Of a DNA stretch of 64,000 nt, positions 55,751-64,000 are shown one piece after another. Made by a program: the position numbers and the translations under genes. The first letter of the stretch is position 1. Each line of letters begins with the position of its first letter. Below the pieces are notes generated by a model. It was not told where the DNA came from. It ran no database searches and worked only from the letters and a program-made list of their open reading frames with translations. This DNA is from Ehretia macrophylla. Its lineage: Eukaryota > Streptophyta > Magnoliopsida > Boraginales > Ehretiaceae. Location: positions 42,992,152 to 43,056,151 of the forward strand of contig CM075775.1 in the NCBI GenBank assembly GCA_037974665.1, in the 5' to 3' direction.

Positions 55751-58171
55751 TTACAGTTGGTCTGGATTGCTAATTACTGTTTCATCTTCACATTCTAATA
55801 AAGTTTGAACGACTGAAGCCATTGTAGGCCGCTTGTTTCTGTCCTCCTCTATGCAGGCTAGACCAATTTTGATGAGTGTTGCAGCCTGATTCTTGCTATA
55901 GTTTCCTTGTAATCTTGAATCCACTATACTTTCTACCCATAAGTTTTCTCCAGAATCAATTTTTCCCTTCACTTTCCGGACAAATTTCGTAAGCTCTGCT
56001 TCCTGCTCATTGGTGTCATCTAGCACCAAATTCGAAAGCCTTATTCCTCTTATCATCTCCAAGACTACAAGTCCATATCCATAAACATCAACTTTTGCAG
56101 TGATGGGATGATTCAGAGCCCACTCGGGAGCCATGTAACCTTTCGTTCCTCGAGCTTTGGTGACGATTGAACCAAGGCCACCTCTTTGAGAAAGCTTTGC
56201 TAGACCAAAATCTGCAATCTTAGGTTGAAATTCACCGTCTAAAAGTATATTTTCTGGCTTCACATCACAATGGATAACCCATTCTAGACATTCGTGATGA
56301 AGGTAAGCCAGACCTTTGGCTGTCCCTAATGTCACTTCAAATCTTTGTTTCCATCCTAGAAATTTTGTAGCGAATAAGTGCTTGTCAAGAGATAAGTTTT
56401 CTACATACTCGTAAACTAATAGCTTGTGTTTCTTTTCTGAACAAAATCCCCACATTCTCACAAGATTCATGTGATTGATTTTCCCAATCGTGCTCATTTC
56501 TGTCCAGAACTCTTCTTCCCCTTGAAAAACATCTCCTAATCTCTTAACTGCCACGATCCTTTCATCCTCTAGCATACCTTTATATACAACACCAGAGCCT
56601 CCTCTTCCTAGCTCCTCCTTGAAATTCTTTGTTGCCTTCTTGAGTTCAGCAAAACTAAACCTCTTGAATTGACTCGATATCATGCGATATCCGTTCTCGA
56701 CGGAATCTGGAACACCATGTTTTCTGAATAGAAACCACCAGCCTAATGCAAAAAATACACACTCAATAGCCCCTAAAGCCAAGGAAAATGAGTAGAGATA
56801 ATAAGGCCATCTCTCCTTTTCATTGGTTAAGTGATATATATAAGGTGAACCTACAGGCACTTGTGGTTCACTAGATCCACACATGACATCAGAACCATTG
56901 AGAATTGCGGGTGGTTTTGATGTTTGCACACTGGTGGGGATTTTTAAGTAAATACTTTCAGATAAAGTTGGAGTAGTGACACCATTATACAGTTCGTTTT
57001 TCATATAACATGGTCCATCCCCATTAAGCCTGTAGGTAAAAGCCACACAACGAAAATCATCCAAGCAACGTTTCTTGCATGCTTCAAGTGAAATAGTTGG
57101 GATATAGTCGAGATCGAAACCAAAGTAGGCTGCGTTGGGAATCAACAAAAACTTCACCTGCGGAGAATTTAAATCGCTTCGATTGAACTTTGGCTTGCAG
57201 CCTTCACTCCAGTCAATTGGATCACTTACTTCATATCCAGGGGGACAAGAACAATTGGGTTCTGTGCCAATAACGCAAATCGCATTTTTTCCACAAACCC
57301 CGTGAACATAACACGAGTGTGTTATAGCTTGCCATGATACTCTCCAAGTTGAATTGATCAAGCTATAAATTCTCAGGTTGCCATCATAGTCTATTGTCAG
57401 CCTCCTTTTGATCACTGAACCCACATCAGCAGCGCTAAATTGCAAGCCATCACTTGATTGAAACCTGCCTTCAGCATCAAAGAGAGCAATTCTGCTGCTA
57501 TTGAATATTGTTCTTCCATTTTCCCAAACAGTCAAACCGGGATCAGGCCAGTAAATATTCGACATCTCAGGGCCATCATAGATCATTCTTAAGACGTTGT
57601 CGCTATCGAAATATAAACTGAAGTAACCTGGTCCATAACTACCTTTTCTCAATGAAGACACCAACCTTTTGTTCTTGGTGAAGACTTGTGAAGGCAAAAG
57701 AGTATCGGTAGGATAGTCGAAACTCTGCCAGAGAATTTTCCCTCCTGGATTCTTTAGGACTAGATTGCCCGTGTCAAGAAGCTCAGCTCGAGCAACATCA
57801 GTTGAGGTGGTATTAGTCTCCCAGACAAATGCTCCATCAACATCTGTCAACACCATGGCTCCATTCCCCCAGAGTGATACCTTTGAGCCGCGGCCGTTGA
57901 CTGGCTTGTCCCGGTTAGCCATCCAAACAACGGTTCTGTCTTTTGAATTGGTGAACCATATTGCAAACCAGTAAGCATTCCTCCCCATACGATAGAAGCC
58001 ACAAGTGAATGACTTGTCTGGGGATGTGATAAAATCTGAATCATCTTCAACAGATAAACTAGCACCCCTTTTCAAATATTCCCGAGATTTTGACGACAAA
58101 ACAGAGTTGAAGGAGGAACTGATAACAAGGAAAAACAAAAGACGTGAAAATGTAAAAATTCGGATCCTCAT
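55751..58171 (-). CDS. G-type lectin S-receptor-like serine/threonine kinase (ZmPK1-like)
   Basis: An intact, intronless 806-residue receptor kinase. The start is set at MRIRIFTFSRLLFFLVISS (58169-58171), which gives a signal peptide (about 1-27). The in-frame Met 38 codons earlier lies upstream of the TATA box. Domains in order: B-lectin (about 34-165, ending LWQSFDYPTDTLLPSQ), S-locus-glycoprotein region, EGF-like Cys cluster (287-314), PAN/apple (340-412), membrane span (456-482), kinase (about 516-790). The kinase has the GRGGSG loop (522-527), Lys543, HCD (634-636), DFG (654-656) and APE (681-683). HCD instead of HRD makes it a non-RD kinase, often linked to pattern-recognition receptors. 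Expected at the plasma membrane, binding sugars or other ligands outside; the ligand is unknown. Length and single exon fit the SD-2 clade. No premature stop or frameshift. Confidence 0.94.
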   Translation of the reverse strand: MRIRIFTFSRLLFFLVISSSFNSVLSSKSREYLKRGASLSVEDDSDFITSPDKSFTCGFYRMGRNAYWFAIWFTNSKDRTVVWMANRDKPVNGRGSKVSLWGNGAMVLTDVDGAFVWETNTTSTDVARAELLDTGNLVLKNPGGKILWQSFDYPTDTLLPSQVFTKNKRLVSSLRKGSYGPGYFSLYFDSDNVLRMIYDGPEMSNIYWPDPGLTVWENGRTIFNSSRIALFDAEGRFQSSDGLQFSAADVGSVIKRRLTIDYDGNLRIYSLINSTWRVSWQAITHSCYVHGVCGKNAICVIGTEPNCSCPPGYEVSDPIDWSEGCKPKFNRSDLNSPQVKFLLIPNAAYFGFDLDYIPTISLEACKKRCLDDFRCVAFTYRLNGDGPCYMKNELYNGVTTPTLSESIYLKIPTSVQTSKPPAILNGSDVMCGSSEPQVPVGSPYIYHLTNEKERWPYYLYSFSLALGAIECVFFALGWWFLFRKHGVPDSVENGYRMISSQFKRFSFAELKKATKNFKEELGRGGSGVVYKGMLEDERIVAVKRLGDVFQGEEEFWTEMSTIGKINHMNLVRMWGFCSEKKHKLLVYEYVENLSLDKHLFATKFLGWKQRFEVTLGTAKGLAYLHHECLEWVIHCDVKPENILLDGEFQPKIADFGLAKLSQRGGLGSIVTKARGTKGYMAPEWALNHPITAKVDVYGYGLVVLEMIRGIRLSNLVLDDTNEQEAELTKFVRKVKGKIDSGENLWVESIVDSRLQGNYSKNQAATLIKIGLACIEEDRNKRPTMASVVQTLLECEDETVISNPDQL

Positions 58172-58250
58172 GGCTGAAAACTTTTGGTTTCCAACAGTTT
58201 CTCTTGAGGCCGGGTGCGACTGAATTGGGTGATTGGAGTACCTTCTCGGT

Positions 58251-58262
58251 ATAAATTTATAA
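58251..58262 (-). promoter_or_regulatory. TATA box of the receptor kinase gene
   Basis: TATAAATTTATA is its own reverse complement and lies about 80 bp upstream of the chosen start codon on the minus strand. A start of transcription about 30 bp downstream gives a 5' untranslated region near 50 nt and excludes the upstream in-frame Met (58283-58285). Confidence 0.65.
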
Positions 58263-58285
58263 TGTGAAACATATCTGTTCTCCAA

Positions 58286-58822
58286 TTCTGGTCAAACACG
58301 AGGAAAGACTCGAGGTCAAGTCATCGCTATCGATTCTTCTTTTTCTCCTTGCCAATGGATATAGGATGTTTTATGGGTATTTTTAAGAAACTCTAATGAT
58401 CAAACCATAACTCATAAATGTCAAACCATTGCTATCGATTCCTCAACTAATTGCGCGTAAATTTTTCTTTTTGGGCATAGTTCCCTGAATTCCTCGAGCT
58501 TTTGACATCTTGGGCTGTTTTAGTGGAAAGACGTTAAAAATTATATATATATTTCAAAATAAAATTTAAATATTTAAATATTTTTAATTAATAAAAATTA
58601 TTTAGTCTTTGCTGAAAAAATAAATATACTTATATAATTAAAAAATTATATATTTTAACTCTTATTAAAAAAAATTACTGAATTCGTCCCTGATGGCATG
58701 TATGCCACTGGAGTCGAGCGGCTATGTAACATCCCCTCAGCCAAATACTCTGGTGTACTCGGTGCAAATTCTACGTGTTTGGTTGACATAGTCCTTTAAA
58801 TGAAATACTTTATTCAATGGCA
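58286..58822. other. Kinase upstream region, AT-rich
   Basis: No gene. An AT-rich tract (about 58540-58670) and ordinary low-complexity sequence. Any upstream control elements of the kinase would lie here; none is specific enough to name. Confidence 0.5.
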
Positions 58823-58965
58823 AAGAAAAGAAATTTTGGGCTGAGTCATAAACCTTGAATTTTCAAATTTGTGACCAAACACTGCACCAAGATCATTGCA
58901 TAATTATAAGCAGCGACGTCAAGATTAAGATATTGACATTTAGGTCAATACCAAAGACTTCAACT

Positions 58966-59314
58966 ATTTAGTTATGTTTGACGTAATTGTAAAATTTTAG
59001 TTTTTGAGTTGTAAATGTTTCAGTAGTAGAGTTTTTTTTAGAACAATAGTTAAATTTAGAATTTTTTTACATCAATGTTTAGCTTTAAAAAATATGGAAT
59101 GGTATATTTGAGGAGGAAAAAAAAATAACAACTTCACGAATTATGTAAAAACAGTTTCGCAAAAATCCTTTTTGAAAAACTCCAATTTAAACTTTTTATT
59201 TTTTAGTTTTTCTAACTTTAGCTTTTATTTAAAAATTATTTCAAAAATAGATCAAATATATTATTTTCAAATTTTAAACTTATAAAAAATATTTGTAAGT
59301 GTCTAACAGGCTTT
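58966..59314. mobile_element. MITE-like insertion in unit A
   Basis: Present in unit A, absent at the equivalent site in unit B. The left end TATGTTTGACG and the right end reversed, GCCTGTTAGACA, are weak inverted repeats. ATTTAGT and TTTTAGT flank it. About 350 bp, AT-rich, non-coding. Superfamily not assigned. Confidence 0.5.
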
Positions 59315-59340
59315 TAGTCTTTGATTCTTTGCTCTAAGCT

Positions 59341-60170
59341 CCCGTAAATTATTTTTCGGGAAATGTTTTCTACATTTTCCAGTGTTTGATAAGACGGAAA
59401 ATCTAGTTAAAGGTAAAATATTTTCTTTGACTTGACAAGCTAAAATCGCTCTGTCTCTTACCACAACCTCTAACCATGGCTCTCAAATATGATCTATAAG
59501 AACTAAATTGTTAGGTTTTCTTTTTCTTTTCTTTTTTTACTTCACCAAAAATGTCTCTGTTATGTTGTTGTTGTTAATGGTTATGATACGGTGTGTGTAT
59601 ATATATATATATATATGTATATTTTTGTATCTCTTATGGTGATGATACTGTTTTTGTTGTTAATCATGATGTATTTTGCAAAAAAAAAAAAAAAAAAAAT
59701 TATTAACAATCCCAAATCCCAGATCTGATGCATTTTGCCATAAAATTCATCAAGTTCCATCGGTATCCTCTAATGTAAAAAGTTAGAGTGATGACGAATA
59801 GAGAAATTAAAGTTTAGAGCCAAAATGCTTTTTGTTATGGTCTTTCTTGCTTTGAACAAAGAAGCATAAGTAATATGTCGAAGGAAAAAAAAAAGAGGAA
59901 GCATATTTTTTTAGATGAATTAGTTCTTCTTCCTCTTTCTTAAATTCTATTTATAATTTTTTTATTTAACTAATATATTTTTGTAATAATAAAATTCATT
60001 ATTTTCTGTAAGAATTTCTCATTGAAAAGTATTTTATAGTGTGACAACTAAATATCAAAAAATATTTTTTAGTGTAACAATCAAACACCAAAAAATATTA
60101 TATTTTTTAAAAAAATATTTTTCCTTTAAATATTTGACATCATTAAATTATTTTACGACAAACAAACGGA
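59341..60170. mobile_element. hAT-like non-autonomous element in unit A
   Basis: Present only in unit A. The right end ACAAACAAACGGAGCCC and internal GGAAATGTTTTCTACATTTTCC and TGTTTGATAAGACGGAAAAT-type phrases are typical of a widespread plant hAT-like MITE group as I recall it. The flanks CTCTAAGC and CCCTAGAC correspond to CTCTAGAC in unit B. It contains a TA microsatellite (about 59596-59617) and a 19-A run (about 59680). Exact ends are approximate. Confidence 0.55.
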
Positions 60171-60375
60171 GCCCTAGACAGATGGGATGATGCCCCAAGT
60201 CTGCAAAATGAAGTTAAAACGACTAATTCATGTTATATTTAAATTCATAACACCACTATCAAATAGAATAATCAATTTGTTGACCCAAACAAAGAAAAAG
60301 AGTGTTGGACTCAGTCATGCTGTATCTTTGAATTTTCAACTTTTTGTGACCAAGAACTAAAACGAGCCCGTTGTA

Positions 60376-61552
60376 TAGTGGTAGCAATTGGGTTATGTAG
60401 ACACGGCCCCAGGTTACCTCAACACAAGAAAATTTAAATTCATTTTAACTCAGTTGATAGTGAGCTCGACTTGTTTCAACCTACAATATATATGTGGGTT
60501 GAGTTGGGTCATATAATTTTTAACCCAGCTCATGAGCCCAACTCAGGCCCAGCTCGAGCCCAACTCAAGCCCAGTACAATGAAATATTATGCTTTATGCA
60601 TGCAATGTAAGTTGTATTAACTATTTTTTTAAAACAAACTAGCAAGTCATAGTAACTATTATTTTTTAACAAACTAATAATAAGAAGTAGTAAATTTATT
60701 TATTAAGCTGATATTAAATGATTTGTTATCAAATTTTTTTTATGATATTGCAAGTTTGCAACTTGCAACTGTAAGTCCCTTTATATATGTTTTTTTAAGA
60801 TTTTAGGTACAATTTTTTTTATATAATTTTTTCTATAAATACTTAGTAACATAGTGTTTTAGTCACTTAGTATATTTAACTTTATTTTACTATAAGAATA
60901 CAACATTATATATAACTATGTCCATGAAGAAAAAAATCTTTCACGACGATTACATTTGTCTGAGCTTTGGAATTATTTTACATACTTTGAAAAACATGGG
61001 TATATAATTTGTAATTATTTCTAATATCAATTTATATTTCGACATAAATTTAAAATTAGGACGTTTGTAAAACATCTTGTATGTCAACAACCAAATGTCA
61101 CAAACTATTTTAATCCTAATATGGTTATTCAACCACCGCCACCGCCAAGCCTACCATTGTTACCAGTAAGCCCAACACCTATAAAGGAGCAAAACAAAAT
61201 AGAGAACGTTTATACTACCTTTCCTCAAGCGTTTATGTAATGTTTTATTTTTATGTTATATCATTAATATACTCTGTCTCATTACCTTGTAGTTTAATTT
61301 GTTATGTAGTGTTTTATTATTTATGTTAATTGTTAATGTTATCAATCAACTTGTATATTACTATATATATATACCCAACTCAACCCAATTCGTGACTCGT
61401 GATAGCGGGTTCATAGGCTGAGTTAGGTCCTATATTATGAGAAATGAGTCCAACTCAGCTCAACCCCACTAAACATCTATGTCGAGTCAGGTTTAGTTTT
61501 TCAACCTATAATTCGGCCGGGCCATACCGGACTGGCCCAAATGCCACCTCTA
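60376..61552. mobile_element. hAT deletion derivative, 1177 bp
   Basis: The terminal inverted repeats read TAGTGGTAGCAATTGGG on the left and, reversed, TAGAGGTGGCATTTGGG on the right. CCGTTGTA (60368-60375) and CCGTTGCA (61553-61560) are an 8-bp duplication with one mismatch, and unit A shows the empty site. Inside, a fragment reading WNYFTYFEKH (about 60970-61000, + strand) resembles the start of a BED zinc finger, and a Pro-rich stretch follows (near 61135). The rest of the transposase is missing. Confidence 0.85.
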
Positions 61553-61608
61553 CCGTTGCATAAGAAATGTAGTAAATGTTGATGTCAAGACTACTAAAAT
61601 GATATTTA

Positions 61609-62330
61609 AGTAGCGATTGGTACACTAAAATGAATTTGGACATAAATAGAATGAGTTAAAGAATGAAATGGAACTAGAATGAAATGAAATTGGAAATATG
61701 AAAAATATGTTTGGTATGCTCTAAGAATGAAAATAGTAATGGATTTATTAGTTCTAAATCCATGTTTAGTAGTTAGAATATGAGAGTAATAATGTAAATG
61801 ACTTATATAATATAACATGATTGCTCTTTTATTATTATTATAATATATTAAAAATAGGAATATATATGGACATAACTTTAAACAACAAAAACATAATAAC
61901 ATCATAATAACAATAATTATTTATTATTGTTATTATTATTGTTTTTATTTTTTTTATTTTAATTATTCTTAGTATTATTTCTGTTGTTAATATTATTTTT
62001 ATTTTTATTTATATAATAATAATAACAATAATTATTATTACTTTAGTTATATTATTATTATTATTATTATTGCAAAAGAAACTATATATAAAAGTTATGT
62101 TATTATGGGTGTATGTTAGTCCTTTTAGAAATAAGTTTATTACCAACACATGCGAATAAGCTAATTCAATGTGTTTACTCTAGAATGACTAATTCCACGT
62201 GCTGAGGAATGGGATTATCTTGGAAATGAAATTTTCAAGTTCATTCCTTCATACCAAGCATGAGAATCAAAATAGAATTGTGAATGTCATTTCATTTCCA
62301 ACCTCATTCCAATGTACCAATCACTATAGC
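61609..62330. mobile_element. MITE with TTA target duplication, 722 bp
   Basis: The ends are inverted repeats around the shared core GATTGGTACA (AGCGATTGGTACAC on the left; AGTGATTGGTACAT reversed on the right). TTA lies at 61606-61608 and 62331-62333, and unit A reads CATTTAGGTCAAT at the empty site. The middle is an ATT/TTA-rich microsatellite (about 61917-62075). TTA suggests PIF/Harbinger. No ORF. Confidence 0.7.
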
Positions 62331-62430
62331 TTAGGTCAATAGCAAAGACATCGACAACTGAAGTCTTTAACTCTTTGCTCTAGACTAATTGTGTCATGTC
62401 CCAAGTCTGCAATGCTAGTTTTATATGTTT

Positions 62431-63916
62431 AAAAATAATTATTTAGGTCTTAAATTTATTTGTCCAAAATAATCAATTCAAATTACAAATAAGTCTACAA
62501 AACCTGTTTATAAGCGACTCTTAACATGTCAACATGTTTCAACAATGTAATACTTGGCTGAGCATAACGCTTAGATCTCTCATTCGACTGGTAACTGGTT
62601 CTGAATATTATTTAGTATTCTTCTAAATTTGCAAGCGAGACTAGTGTCATAGGCTTAAGAAAAATTAGTTGGATCTCAAATCTATAGGTCCAAATTGGTC
62701 AAACAAATTTATAGTATGTCTAAAAAATTTATTTATAAACCACTCATTTAAGTTTGCCAACGTGGAACATTACAAATGGATGAGAAATAATTGCACGACT
62801 TTAGCAATGAATGATTGACGAAAACAGAGAAAAAAATGGCTTCTCTAAGGTACGAAAGTCTAGTACTCTAACCTCTGTTATTCTTACTTTTGGACTTGGT
62901 ATTCTAGTCCTAAAGTATGATATATTGGTATTTAGAATGAGTCATTAACCAAACGTGGGAGCTAAATATTTTGTTGGGGTAAAGTATTACATCATACAAA
63001 TAATGTGGGAATCACATCTTGACCCTGTATAAATCACTAGTCTTGTATCATCTGCTTAGTCCTGCGTGAATGTGCCTCTAATGAGGTCATTAGGTCCTTA
63101 ATAGAGAGTGATTATAATATATCGCACTAAAGAAGAAAATGATAAGTGAGTATTTATTAGTAGGTGTTATGAATTAGCCATTTTAAACTAGTAATTTGAG
63201 GCCCTAATAATTATTTCTAAAACCTACGATACTAGTTTTACTTAGAGGCCTAAGTTTCTAGGCTTCCAGCATGACAATCATCATTTGCAACCTTGAAATG
63301 CTTTATTAATTAAATGCCTGAAAAAAATAGAGGAGTGTATTAAAAGATTATTTGTTGGAATTTGTTTTAAATCCATGTGAATAATGCACCGTGAACTTAA
63401 AACTCAAGTGGATCCTACACGTTTATGTAGGAAGGATTGACTGCGTACATTTTCAACTTTTAAAATAAATGACGGTAACATATTCACTTATTTAAAACTA
63501 TCAAATAATGAATGGCAAATTTGATGATAAATTTGGATATTCAACTTTTTTTTTTGGTCAAAGTGGAGATTCAACTTAGAAAAGTAAAGAAGCTGTGAAG
63601 TGGGTTTCTCTTACATGGAAAAAAATAAAAGCAATGAATGATACTTAAAATAATCTGAAGTGTTGACACTTGGGCCCTAAAGGGCACCTATGTGTTTAAA
63701 TGGGGGCGGACCTAATACATATCATTAGGTTTGATCCAAACCACCGTTTACGTCCAGTACGGTTTGGCTCGCCCAGCTCGACTAGGTTTGTCTGCGTGGT
63801 TGTGGTGGTCCGAGTCTGGATATAACTTTATTTTTTGGAGAATTTCTGATTTAGAATTACTTAATGAATTCAATTGATTTTGTTCCAGAAATAAATGGGT
63901 TGTTACATGTTTAATA
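62431..63916. other. Intergenic region without recognisable genes
   Basis: AT-rich. Two stretches near 62455-62550 and 62680-62770 share phrases (TTTATTTGTCCAAA/TCCAAATTGGTCAAAC and TTTATAAGCGACTC/TTTATAAACCACTC), suggesting a small diverged duplication. I see no gene. Confidence 0.5.
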
Positions 63917-64000
63917 TAGCAGAAACTCTTTAAATTAATACTCGATAAATAAATAATCTCTTTTAAATAATAAAATTACCTGGTCCCAACTTGGAACCAG
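63917..64000. mobile_element. Possible transposon end at window edge
   Basis: AGCAGAAACTCTTTAAATTA, ATACTCGATAAATAAATAAT and TGGTCCCAACTTGGAACCAG resemble a plant repeat I have seen often, with internal AACTCT..AATTAATA phrases. It runs off the window, so it cannot be classified. Confidence 0.35.

Larger units (their letters stand above)
58823..60215. repeat. Duplicated unit A upstream of the kinase
   Basis: Order of landmarks: CAAAGAAAAG, GAGTCAT, TTGAATTTTCAA, TTTGTGACCAA, ATTGCATAA, GACGTCAAG, TTAGGTCAATA, CAAAGAC, TCTTTGCTCTA, CCCCAAGTCTGCAA. The same landmarks in the same order form unit B (60286-62430). Unit A is interrupted at 58966-59314 and 59341-60170, at places where unit B is continuous. 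The origin of the unit is unknown; it does not encode protein. Confidence 0.75.
60286..62430. repeat. Duplicated unit B upstream of the kinase
   Basis: Second copy of the unit described at 58823-60215, interrupted by an hAT element (60376-61552) and a TTA-flanked MITE (61609-62330). Unit A is continuous at both of those places. The copies are clearly diverged, so the duplication is old. Confidence 0.75.

Noticed and set aside
58169..58285. Longer kinase start at 58285 (844 residues)
   Set aside because: It lies upstream of the TATA box, adds 38 residues without signal-peptide character, and puts the clear signal peptide inside the protein.
60950..61132. Minus-strand 60-codon frame inside the hAT element
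   Set aside because: The + strand of the same stretch reads as a BED-finger remnant; the minus frame is its shadow.

Overview
The window is plant nuclear DNA, almost certainly from a eudicot; I cannot name the species. The evidence is long-LTR Ty3/gypsy and Ty1/copia elements with initiator-Met tRNA primer sites, a TRIM, MITEs, an AT-rich background, and one intronless S-domain receptor kinase. No rRNA, tRNA, CRISPR array or prokaryotic-style operon was seen.

About 1-53 kb is one nested stack of retrotransposons. The oldest layer, called G1 here, is a Tat-lineage Ty3/gypsy element on the + strand. It appears as gag-protease-RT (1832-3231), RT-RNase H-integrase (19273-21502) and an antisense extra ORF (aORF) in three pieces (22108-22969, 32279-32553, 49382-51037). 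It ends with a polypurine tract and 3' LTR (from 51464). Four large insertions and a MITE split it: solo LTR R1 (1-1831); M1 (3237-19267, minus), whose LTR holds M2 (5321-14193, minus); copia element C1 (22970-32278); LTR-like S (32554-49376); and an hAT-like MITE (50108-50470). S holds the complete Tekay-like chromovirus P1 (33269-48776). P1 holds solo LTRs R2 (34802-37592) and R3 (43086-45915), and R3 holds a TRIM (44194-44718). The deepest chain is therefore G1 > S > P1 > R3 > TRIM. Most borders are fixed by target-site duplications (TSDs) and by reading frames that continue across the insertion. Every retrotransposon polyprotein here is broken by stops, frameshifts, deletions or lost catalytic residues.

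About 53-64 kb is low-copy, AT-rich DNA around the one convincing host gene. That gene is on the minus strand at 55751-58171 and encodes an 806-residue G-type lectin S-receptor-like kinase with a signal peptide, B-lectin, S-locus-glycoprotein/EGF and PAN regions, one membrane span and a non-RD kinase. A TATA box lies about 80 bp upstream of its start codon. Upstream of the gene is an old tandem duplication (units at about 58823-60215 and 60286-62430). Each unit took different DNA-transposon insertions, so each unit shows the other's empty sites.

The points most worth a second look are: the five-level nest; the antisense ORF of G1 with its own TATA box; premature stops in P1 that are all TAG; a palindromic motif shared by LTRs of different families, into one copy of which P1 inserted; a tandemly doubled zinc-knuckle module in M1; and the mutual empty sites upstream of the kinase. 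I found no convincing new multi-gene system. Identity statements are judged by eye unless a count is given.
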